Source: Streptomyces sp. NBC_00247
GTDB lineage: Bacteria; Actinomycetota; Actinomycetes; Streptomycetales; Streptomycetaceae
Reading direction: 5' to 3'
DNA: 64,000 nucleotides
NCBI RefSeq assembly: GCF_036188265.1
Contig: NZ_CP108093.1
Location: forward strand, 5,228,001 to 5,292,000
Below, piece by piece: positions 53,641 to 60,727 of the stretch (position 1 is its first letter; each line of letters begins with the position of its first letter). Under the pieces are notes generated by a model, which saw nothing but the letters and a program-made list of their open reading frames with translations, ran no database searches and was not told the origin of the DNA. A program made the translations under genes and the position numbers.

Positions 53641-54338
53641 CGGGGAACCGCCAGTCCGCCGGTGCACGGCGCGCCGGGCTCCGGGGTCTGCGGGCCCTGG
53701 ACGTACGCGGCGAGGAACCTGCCCACCCGCTCGTCCCCGGGTCCCGTCACCGTGAGCTGCTTCCCCCACGCGCTGAGCATGATGGTGCCCGACTGGCCGG
53801 GGTAGGGACTGAGCAGCGTGTACGAGGTCGCCCTGACCCGGTTGGCCAGCGCGCGCACGGCGTTGGCGGACGCGCCGCCGTTGTAGGTGATCCACACCGC
53901 GCCGTGCTCCAGGGAGTGCACGGCGTTCACGTCGGCGAGCGGTGTTTTGTATACGTCGCCGTCGCAGTCCATCCAGGCCGGGTCGTGGTCCCCGCCCACC
54001 GGAGGCGTCATCGGGTAGTGGACCTCATGGGCCACGTGGTTGCGGGTGAGCTTGTTCGCGTCCCAGGACTTCTCGCCCTCGATCGCGGAGGCCGCCGCCG
54101 TACCGGCCGCCCGTGCGGGGTCGGCCCCGCCCGGCTTGGAGTCCGCCGCCGCGGCGGACACGAGACCGGCCCGCGAGGCCGGGCCGTCCAGCACCCCGGA
54201 GCCGCCGAACCCCACCAGACCTGCGACGACGGCCACGCCGACCGCTATGGCCAGGACCCTGCCGCGCCCCACGCGGCGCCGCTCGGGGAGCGGGGCCGGG
54301 GGCGTCTGGACCTGGGGAGGCTGGGGGGAAAGGCTCAT
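53637..54338 (-). CDS. DUF3105-family membrane-anchored protein
   Basis: 233 residues from ATG 54338. A Pro-rich cytoplasmic N-terminus (~1-28), one membrane helix (VLAIAVGVAVVAGLVGFGG), then the DUF3105 domain: HEVHYPMTPPVGGDHDPAWM, DCDGDVYKTPLADVNAVHSL, EHGAVWITYNG and TLLSPYPGQ. Conserved His residues (VHYP, GGDHD, VHSLEHG) suggest a metal site. First gene of a two-gene unit with DUF305, divergent from glnA2. Function unknown. Confidence 0.9.
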   Translation of the reverse strand: MSLSPQPPQVQTPPAPLPERRRVGRGRVLAIAVGVAVVAGLVGFGGSGVLDGPASRAGLVSAAAADSKPGGADPARAAGTAAASAIEGEKSWDANKLTRNHVAHEVHYPMTPPVGGDHDPAWMDCDGDVYKTPLADVNAVHSLEHGAVWITYNGGASANAVRALANRVRATSYTLLSPYPGQSGTIMLSAWGKQLTVTGPGDERVGRFLAAYVQGPQTPEPGAPCTGGLAVPR

Positions 54339-54488
54339 GGGGTCGAGTCCTTCTGGGAGGAGTCGGGAGGGAGCGGACGAGTCGGAAGAACCCCTGTGCG
54401 GGAGTCGGTCGCGCATGCGTCCGTGCCCCAGCACATCGGGGCCGTCGATCGTAGTGGGTGGCCGCGTGCTCTCTCTCACACCGTGTGC

Positions 54489-54504
54489 GTAATCTGGGTG
54501 AAAT
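54489..54504. promoter_or_regulatory. GlnR-like half box upstream of glnA2
   Basis: GTAAT-ctgggt-GAAAT has the a-b site spacing (n6) of the GlnR consensus GTnAC-n6-GAAAC with one mismatch in each half. It lies 78 bases upstream of glnA2. The second half of a full box is not evident, so the assignment is weak. Confidence 0.3.
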
Positions 54505-54581
54505 CCCGGGTCGTGATACTGGAGTGACTCCCCTACCTCCGGCGGTGGTGCGCGGACCGTCTGAACTGCAAGGATGTGGCT

Positions 54582-55943
54582 ATGGACAAGCAGCAGGAAT
54601 TCGTCCTCAGGACGCTTGAGGAACGTGACATCCGGTTCGTACGACTGTGGTTCACCGATGTCCTCGGGTTCCTCAAGTCCGTCGCCGTGGCCCCGGCCGA
54701 GCTGGAACAGGCCTTCGACGAGGGCATCGGCTTCGACGGTTCGGCGATCGAGGGCTTCGCCCGCGTATACGAATCGGACATGATCGCCAAGCCGGACCCG
54801 GGCACCTTCCAGATCCTGCCCTGGCGCGCGGAGGCCCCCGGCACCGCCCGCATGTTCTGCGACATCCTGATGCCGGACGGATCGCCGTCCTTCGCGGACC
54901 CCCGCTTCGTCCTCAAGCGCATCCTCGCCAAGACGTCCGACCTCGGCTTCACCTTCTACACCCACCCCGAGATCGAGTTCTTCCTGCTGAAGGACAAGCC
55001 CGTCGACGGCACCCGGCCCACCCCGGCCGACAGCTCCGGCTACTTCGACCACACCCCGCAGAACGTCGGCATGGACTTCCGCCGCCAGGCGATCACCATG
55101 CTCGAATCGATGGGCATCTCCGTCGAGTTCAGCCACCACGAGGGCGCCCCCGGCCAGCAGGAGATCGACCTGCGGTACGCCGACGCGCTCTCCACGGCCG
55201 ACAACATCATGACGTTCCGCCTGGTCATGAAGCAGGTCGCGCTGGAGCAGGGCGTACAGGCCACCTTCATGCCGAAGCCGTTCTCGGAGTACCCGGGCTC
55301 CGGCATGCACACCCACCTCTCCCTCTTCGAGGGCGACCGCAACGCCTTCTACGAGTCCGGCGCCGAGTACCAGCTCTCCAAGGTCGGCCGCTCCTTCATC
55401 GCCGGCCTGCTCCGCCACGCCGCCGAGATCTCCGCCGTCACCAACCAGTGGGTCAACTCCTACAAGCGCATCTGGGGCGGCTCCGCCCGCAGCGCCGGTG
55501 CCGGCGGCGAGGCTCCCTCGTACATCTGCTGGGGCCACAACAACCGCTCCGCGCTCATCCGGGTCCCGATGTACAAGCCCGGCAAGAACGGCTCGGCCCG
55601 CGTCGAGGTCCGCTCCATCGACTCCGGCGCCAACCCCTACCTCACCTACGCGGTCCTGCTCGCGGCGGGCCTCAAGGGCATCGAGGAGGGCTACGAACTC
55701 CCGGCCGGCGCCGACGACGACGTCTGGGCCCTCTCCGACTCCGAGCGCCGCGCGATGGGCATCGAGCCCCTCCCGCAGAACCTCGGCGAGGCCATCTCCC
55801 TGATGGAGAAGAGCGAACTCGTCGCGGAGACGCTGGGCGAGCACGTCTTCGACTTCTTCCTCCGCAACAAGAAGCGCGAGTGGGAGGAGTACCGCAGCGA
55901 GGTCACCGCGTTCGAGCGGAAGGCGCTGCTGCCGGTGCTGTAG
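54582..55943 (+). CDS. glnA2: Glutamine synthetase-like enzyme GlnA2 (gamma-glutamylpolyamine synthetase type)
   Basis: 453 residues from ATG 54582. Beta-grasp N-domain (FVRLWFTDVLGFLKSVAV, GIGFDGSAIEGFAR) and catalytic barrel (HPEIEFFLLK, HEGAPGQQEIDL, PKPFSEYPGSGMHTHLSL, NRSALIRVP, RVEVRSIDSGANPYL) are complete. Streptomyces GlnA2 is reported as a gamma-glutamylpolyamine synthetase in polyamine utilisation. In the loop where GlnA carries the adenylylated Tyr (NLYDLP) this protein reads DVWALS with Trp382, so GlnE control is unlikely. Followed by a 14-bp hairpin at 55973. Confidence 0.93.
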   Translation: MDKQQEFVLRTLEERDIRFVRLWFTDVLGFLKSVAVAPAELEQAFDEGIGFDGSAIEGFARVYESDMIAKPDPGTFQILPWRAEAPGTARMFCDILMPDGSPSFADPRFVLKRILAKTSDLGFTFYTHPEIEFFLLKDKPVDGTRPTPADSSGYFDHTPQNVGMDFRRQAITMLESMGISVEFSHHEGAPGQQEIDLRYADALSTADNIMTFRLVMKQVALEQGVQATFMPKPFSEYPGSGMHTHLSLFEGDRNAFYESGAEYQLSKVGRSFIAGLLRHAAEISAVTNQWVNSYKRIWGGSARSAGAGGEAPSYICWGHNNRSALIRVPMYKPGKNGSARVEVRSIDSGANPYLTYAVLLAAGLKGIEEGYELPAGADDDVWALSDSERRAMGIEPLPQNLGEAISLMEKSELVAETLGEHVFDFFLRNKKREWEEYRSEVTAFERKALLPVL

Positions 55944-55972
55944 GGGCTGGTCAGAGGTGTAGGCGGTACGAC

Positions 55973-56012
55973 GCGGGCGGGGCGCCCCATTCAGCAAAGG
56001 CGCCCCGCCCGC
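55973..56012. terminator. 14-bp hairpin between glnA2 and the HIT gene
   Basis: GCGGGCGGGGCGCC (55973-55986) pairs perfectly with 55999-56012 around a 12-base AT-richer loop. It should terminate both convergent genes. Confidence 0.75.
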
Positions 56013-56023
56013 AGTCATGTCCG

Positions 56024-56434
56024 CTACGTGGCGGCGAGCGCCTCCGCGAGCCGTGCGGCCGGATCACCGGTGAGCCGGTGCCGCGACCGCCCGGCCGGCC
56101 ACGTGGAGATGGCGTCGTCGGACCACCGCGGCACGACGTGGAAATGCAGGTGCCGCACCGACTGCTCCGACCCCGGGCCGCTGGCGTTGAGGATGTTCAC
56201 GCCCGTCGCGTCCAGCGCGTGACGCATGGCGCGTGCCAGACGCTGGACCAGCTCGACCGTCTCCGTCAACACCTCGGCGGGCGTGTCGAAGACGTCGGCG
56301 TGGTGGGCGGTCGGCACCACGAGAGTATGTCCCGGCGCCAGGGGATCGAGCGGGGTGAACGCCCGGGCGGACGGCTCACGGGCCACCCACCGGGCCCTGT
56401 CTTCGCGGATGAGTCGACAGAAGGTGCACTCCAT
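56024..56434 (-). CDS. HIT-family hydrolase
   Basis: 136 residues from ATG 56434. ECTFCRLIREDRARWVARE and DPLAPGHTLVVPTAHHADV precede the histidine triad RHLHFHVVPRW (HxHxH). Family enzymes hydrolyse AMP-lysine, AMP-NH2 or dinucleoside polyphosphates. CxxC at residues 3-6 is a likely zinc site together with a His, as in Hint/Fhit-like bacterial forms. Single gene, convergent with glnA2. Confidence 0.9.
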   Translation of the reverse strand: MECTFCRLIREDRARWVAREPSARAFTPLDPLAPGHTLVVPTAHHADVFDTPAEVLTETVELVQRLARAMRHALDATGVNILNASGPGSEQSVRHLHFHVVPRWSDDAISTWPAGRSRHRLTGDPAARLAEALAAT

Positions 56435-56718
56435 GCGGGCGACCTTGCCACACGCCCGCGCAGCCCGAACCGCGACGGAGCTGACTCCAGCCCGCCGTGG
56501 ATACCGACGACCACGGACGAGCCGGGGCGGGCGATCAACCGCAGCTACTCGTCCGGCAGGAACCGGTGGCCCTGCTGAGCCGTCCCCGTCCCGCGCGGGG
56601 CCGAGGCGCCCTCGCGCGGCTGCGGCCGACTTCATCGGGAACGCCCCGGCGGGCAACCTCCCGCCCTTCCGGGGAGTCCTCCCTCCGGCAACCCCCATTC
56701 TCCGCCCGAAGGACCTCC

Positions 56719-57093
56719 ATGAGACTCCCCGCCCCCCTGCGCGCGGCCAACGAACTGCTCGCGTTCCTCGTCGAGGTCGTCGCCCTCGTCGCGTTCGCCC
56801 GCTGGGGGTGGCACGCCTCGGAGAACACGGCGCTGCGCGTGCTCCTCGCCGTGACCGTCCCGGGTGTCGCGGCGACGGTGTGGGGGATGTACGCGTCGCC
56901 CAAGGCGCGGTACGCCCTGCCGGTCGCGGGGGTGGTGGGGGTCAAGATGCTGGTCTTCGCGTGCGCGGTGGCCGCGCTGTACGACCTCGACGGCTCGGGG
57001 GCGGCGCTGTCGTACACCGCCGTGGTTGCGGTCAACACCGTACTGCTGACCCTGGACCGGAGCGCCCGCGCGCGTGCGTCGCAGGCCCGGTGA
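56719..57093 (+). CDS. YrdB-like (DUF2568) small membrane protein
   Basis: 124 residues from ATG 56719 behind GAAGGA. Four membrane helices (~12-30, ~40-58, ~66-86, ~92-110) with RAANELLAFLVEVVALVAFARWGW at the start, the pattern of the YrdB/DUF2568 family. Function unknown. Its stop is 14 bases from the convergent TetR stop. The 284-base upstream gap shows no gene. Confidence 0.85.
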   Translation: MRLPAPLRAANELLAFLVEVVALVAFARWGWHASENTALRVLLAVTVPGVAATVWGMYASPKARYALPVAGVVGVKMLVFACAVAALYDLDGSGAALSYTAVVAVNTVLLTLDRSARARASQAR

Positions 57094-57107
57094 ATCCCGC
57101 ACACCGG

Positions 57108-57698
57108 CTACTCGAAGCCGCGCCCCATCTCGTCCATGACCTCCGCGATCAGCTCGGCAGGCTCGCGGTCCGGGGCCTCCTCGATCCAGGTACGCATGGC
57201 GATCCGCAGGGAGGCGAGGAAGCCCGCCGCGAGGACCAGGGGGCGGACCGGGTGGCCGGTGGGGCCGGGGCGGTCGGCGACGGCCCCGGCCAGGTCGCGT
57301 TCCATCTCCGCGTGATTGGCCAACTGGCGCGCGAGCAAGGAGGGATGGCGCAGAGCGAGGCGGGTGCGCACGGCCCAGTCCCGTTCCAGGGGCGGGACTT
57401 GTGAGGTGAACTCCACCATCGCCCCGCGCAGCGCGGCCCAGGCGGGTTCACCGGCGGGGCGGTCGCGCACGAGGCGGACGAGTTCACGTATCTGCCGCTC
57501 TTCCCCGTAGAGGAGGGCGTCCTCCTTGTTGGTGAAGTAGTTGGAGAAGGTTCTGCGCGAGATGCCGGCCGCGTCCGCGACCGCTTCCACCGTGACGTGG
57601 TCGAAGCCGTGCTCGACGGTGAGGTGCAAAGTCGCCTCGTGCACCGCCTGACGGGTGGCTTCCTTCTTGCGCTCCCGCAGTCCCACAGAGTTCTCCAT
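57108..57698 (-). CDS. TetR-family regulator
   Basis: 196 residues from ATG 57698; ATG 57758 would add a poor N-terminus. Helix-turn-helix VTVEAVADAAGISRRTFSNY FTNKED-type motif lies at ~35-60, followed by an all-helical ligand domain (ERDWAVRTRLALRHPSLLAR). Divergent from the MFS exporter at 57981, which it probably represses. An 11-base direct repeat TCTCTTGGCCG (57709, 57781) in the shared region could be its site. Confidence 0.9.
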   Translation of the reverse strand: MENSVGLRERKKEATRQAVHEATLHLTVEHGFDHVTVEAVADAAGISRRTFSNYFTNKEDALLYGEERQIRELVRLVRDRPAGEPAWAALRGAMVEFTSQVPPLERDWAVRTRLALRHPSLLARQLANHAEMERDLAGAVADRPGPTGHPVRPLVLAAGFLASLRIAMRTWIEEAPDREPAELIAEVMDEMGRGFE

Positions 57699-57708
57699 CC
57701 GGCCATTC

Positions 57709-57791
57709 TCTCTTGGCCGTTGATCGTTGCGCACCCGGCAAGATTTCCCGTGTTGCATGTATGGTGAAGTGTTCCTGTCATCTCTTGGCCG
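57709..57791. promoter_or_regulatory. Direct repeats TCTCTTGGCCG in a TetR-MFS intergenic region
   Basis: Exact 11-base copies at 57709-57719 and 57781-57791, 72 bases apart, the first ten bases before the TetR gene. Between them lies an AT-richer segment with TGTTGCATGTATGG. The remaining sequence to 57980 is GC-rich and featureless. Confidence 0.4.
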
Positions 57792-57980
57792 GGCCCGTGT
57801 TCCGTGCTTTCGGGTGCGTGCGCCCCGGTGTCCGCCGGCCTGCCGCGCGCCCCGGGCCCTCGTCCCGTGTGACGCGCGACGCGGCCGGCGCTGAACGGAG
57901 TCGGGCCCGGCACGCGAGCGGCCCGCCGTGAGTCGCGCCGCCGGACCCGCTCAGCCCTCACACAACTCCGGAGGTTGCGC

Positions 57981-59519
57981 GTGAGCGCAGAAACGGCCAC
58001 GCCGACCGAAGCCGTACCGATGACGCACCGCGAGGTGCTGCGGGCGCTGAGCGGTCTGCTTCTCGTGCTCTTCGTCGCCCTGACCAGCAGCACCGTCGTC
58101 TCGGTGGCGCTCCCGCAGATCATCGGAGCCCTCAACGGCACGCAGTCCCAGTACACATGGGTGGTCACCGCCACCTTGCTGGCATCCACCGCCTCCACCC
58201 CGATCTGGGGCAAACTCGCTGACCTCTTCAGCAAGAAACTGCTGCTGCAGACGGCCATCTGCCTCTTCGTCGTCTCCTCCGTCGCCTGCGGATTCGCCCA
58301 GTCCACCGGTCAGTTGATCGCCTTCCGGGTCATCCAGGGCCTCGGCATGGGCGCGGTGCAGGTGCTCGTCCAGGTGGTCATCGGCGCGATGATCAGCCCC
58401 AAGGAGCGCGGCCGGTACAACGGTTACCTCGGCGGGGTCATGGCCGTCGCCACCGTCGGCGGCCCGCTGCTCGGCGGATTCATCACCGACACCTCGTGGC
58501 TCGGCTGGCGTTGGTGCTTCTTCGTCGCCGTGCCCTTCGCGCTGGTCGCCTTCGTGATGCTCGCCCGGACCCTGCACCTGGTGGAGACCCGCCGCCCCGA
58601 CGCCAAGGTCGACTACCTCGGCGCCTCCCTGATAGCCGCCGGCGTCAGCCTCCTGCTGCTCTGGGTCACCTTCGTCGGCGACGACTTCGACTGGATCTCC
58701 TGGCAGTCCGGCGCGATGGTCGCCGGCAGCCTGCTGATCCTCGGTGCGGCCGTCCTCGTGGAGGCCCGGGTCAAGGAGCCGGTCGTCCCGCTCCACGTCG
58801 TCCGCCGCCGGGACCCCGCGCTCGCCATCGTCGCGAGCCTCTCGGTCGGCATGGCCATGTTCGGCGGGGCCGTCTTCCTCGGCCAGTACTTCCAGATCGG
58901 CCGCGGCTACTCGCCGATCCAGTCCGGGCTGCTCACCATCCCGCTGATGTTCGGGGTGCTGGTCTCCTCCACCGTCGCGGGCCGCCTCGTCTCGCGCACC
59001 GGCAAGGTCAAGCCGTTCATCCTGACCGGCGTCGTCGTGCTCACCCTCGGCCTCCTCGGGCTGTCGACCATCGACCACACGACGAGCCTGGTCCTCGTCG
59101 GGGTGGGCATGTTCGCCGTCGGCGCCGGTGTCGGCATGTCGATGCAGAACCTCGTGCTGGTCCTCCAGAACACCGTCCCGCTCAGGGAACTCGGCGCGGC
59201 CAGCGGCGCCATCACCTTCTTCCGGTCGCTCGGCGGCACCATGGGGGTCTCGGTGCTCGGCGCGGTGCTCGCCAGTCAGGTCAGCACGAAGATCGCCGAC
59301 GGGCTGAAGAAGCTCGGCGTCGATCCGGCCGCCTCCTCCTCGGGCGGTTCCACGCTCAACCTGAAGGCGATGCCGCCGCAGATCCAGGAGGTGGTCCGCG
59401 CCGCGTACGGCGACGCGACCGGCCACATCTTCCTCATCGCCGCGTGCATCGCCGTCGTCGGTGTCGCGGCGGCGTCCTTCCTGACCCCGACGAAGCTCCG
59501 CGACAGCGTGGACCTCTGA
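57981..59519 (+). CDS. DHA2-family multidrug efflux MFS transporter
   Basis: 512 residues from GTG 57981, which follows GGAGG by six bases. 14 membrane helices. FVALTSSTVVSVALPQIIGA is the D1-like motif, WGKLADLFSKKLLLQTAICL motif A and GGVMAVATVGGPLLGGFIT motif C. EmrB/QacA-type proton antiporter. A long loop before the last helix (SGGSTLNLKAMPPQIQEVV) is typical of the group. Probably under the divergent TetR; ends at an 18-bp hairpin. Confidence 0.9.
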   Translation: MSAETATPTEAVPMTHREVLRALSGLLLVLFVALTSSTVVSVALPQIIGALNGTQSQYTWVVTATLLASTASTPIWGKLADLFSKKLLLQTAICLFVVSSVACGFAQSTGQLIAFRVIQGLGMGAVQVLVQVVIGAMISPKERGRYNGYLGGVMAVATVGGPLLGGFITDTSWLGWRWCFFVAVPFALVAFVMLARTLHLVETRRPDAKVDYLGASLIAAGVSLLLLWVTFVGDDFDWISWQSGAMVAGSLLILGAAVLVEARVKEPVVPLHVVRRRDPALAIVASLSVGMAMFGGAVFLGQYFQIGRGYSPIQSGLLTIPLMFGVLVSSTVAGRLVSRTGKVKPFILTGVVVLTLGLLGLSTIDHTTSLVLVGVGMFAVGAGVGMSMQNLVLVLQNTVPLRELGAASGAITFFRSLGGTMGVSVLGAVLASQVSTKIADGLKKLGVDPAASSSGGSTLNLKAMPPQIQEVVRAAYGDATGHIFLIAACIAVVGVAAASFLTPTKLRDSVDL

Positions 59520-59536
59520 CGGCCCGTACCGAAGAG

Positions 59537-59579
59537 CACGCCCGTGCCCGCGCCGCGACCAGGCGCGGGCACGGGCGTG
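59537..59579 (+). terminator. 18-bp hairpin after the MFS gene
   Basis: The arms 59537-59554 and 59562-59579 are exact reverse complements with the 7-base loop GCGACCA, 18 bases after the stop codon. Confidence 0.8.
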
Positions 59580-59602
59580 TTCGGTCCGCGCCGGTCCTGT
59601 TG

Positions 59603-59801
59603 TACTGTGACCGGACTCCCGCACGGAGGGGCCCGCACAGGGTTCCCCGGGCGAGGGGGACGTCCCCGCACGGGGGACCCGGACCGAGGAGGTGAGCCCC
59701 CATTACCGCTGCGTCAGGCTGGGTGCTCACCCCGTACGGTCGCGACGTCCACCGGACGTGAGCGAACGCGGAGCGCCCAACGGCTCCCGAAAGGCTCCGC
59801 C
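59603..59801 (+). other. Predicted structured 5' leader of the PrmC-like gene
   Basis: TACTGT (59603-59608, in TTGTACTGTGAC) suggests transcription from about 59615, giving a ~190-base leader. It contains several potential stems: GGGGACGTCCCC near 59657, GGTGAGC/GCTCACC (~59691-59697 and ~59729-59735), ACGTCC-ACC-GGACGT (~59747-59761) and GGAGC/GCTCC (~59770-59786). I recognise no known riboswitch core. It may be a regulatory leader or simply GC-rich folding. Confidence 0.35.
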
Positions 59802-60623
59802 ATGTCGGTTCTTCCTCCTCCGTCCACCCGCTCCACGATCGTCACCGCGCTCCGCACCGCCGGCTGTGTCTTCGCCGAGGACGAAGCGGAACTGATCCTC
59901 TCCACCGCCGCCTCCCCGGCCGAGACCGCCGCCATGGTCCGGCGCCGCGCCGAGGGGCAGCCCCTCGAACACGTCCTGGGCTGGGCCTCGTTCCACGGCC
60001 TGCGGGTCGCCGTGGACCCGGGGGTCTTCGTGCCCCGCCGGCGCAGCGAGTTCCTCGTCGACCAGGCCGCCGCCACCGTCACCCACCCGGCCACCGGGAG
60101 CCACGCCACCCGCACCCCCGTCGTCGTCGACCTCTGCTGCGGCTCCGGCGCCCTCGGCGCCGCACTCGCCCGGGTCCTCGGACCGGTGGAGCTGCACGCC
60201 TGCGACGTCGAACCGGCGGCCGTACGCTGCGCCCGGCGCAACCTCGACGGCGTGGGCCAGGTCCACGAGGGCGACCTCTTCGCCGCGTTGCCGACCGGGC
60301 TGCGCGGCCGGATCGACGTACTCCTCGCCAACGTGCCGTACGTACCCACCGGCGACGTCCCCCTCCTCCCCGCCGAGGCCCGCGACCACGAACCGCGCGT
60401 CGCCCTCGACGGGGGCGACGACGGGCTCGACGTGATGCGCCGGGTGGTCGCCGCCGCCCCCGGGTGGCTCGCGCCGGGCGGCAGCCTGCTGATGGAGACC
60501 AGCGAACGCCAGGCGGACCGCGCGCTCGCCACCGTCCGCGGCGGCGGTCTCGACGCCCGCACGGCGACCTGCGACGAACTCTGGGCCACCGTCGTCATCG
60601 GCACCGGGCCCCGGCGACCGTGA
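59802..60623 (+). CDS. PrmC/HemK-like N5-glutamine methyltransferase paralogue
   Basis: 273 residues from ATG 59802. A short helical N-domain contains RAEGQPLEHVLGWASFHGL, PGVFVPRRRSEFLV matches the PRxETE region of PrmC with changes, VVDLCCGSGALGAALARVL is SAM motif I, and LANVPYVPTGDVPLLP replaces the catalytic NPPY by NVPY (177-180). PrmC methylates the GGQ Gln of release factors; the NVPY change and divergent N-domain suggest another substrate or a specialised paralogue. Located 105 bases upstream of glnE. Confidence 0.85.
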   Translation: MSVLPPPSTRSTIVTALRTAGCVFAEDEAELILSTAASPAETAAMVRRRAEGQPLEHVLGWASFHGLRVAVDPGVFVPRRRSEFLVDQAAATVTHPATGSHATRTPVVVDLCCGSGALGAALARVLGPVELHACDVEPAAVRCARRNLDGVGQVHEGDLFAALPTGLRGRIDVLLANVPYVPTGDVPLLPAEARDHEPRVALDGGDDGLDVMRRVVAAAPGWLAPGGSLLMETSERQADRALATVRGGGLDARTATCDELWATVVIGTGPRRP

Positions 60624-60727
60624 GGGTGACGGCCGCCGGCCCCCCCGCCCCCGGGACGAACTCCCCGGCACGGGGCTACGCTCGAACCCCCACCACACGC
60701 GGGGTACGCGGGGCAGGAGAGCACGGT

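Noticed and set aside
59692..59895. Short peptide gene starting GTG 59692 (MSPHYRCVRLG)
   Set aside because: The purine-rich box GAGGAG abuts the GTG with no spacing, and the frame runs into the methyltransferase gene; a leader peptide cannot be excluded but is not supported.
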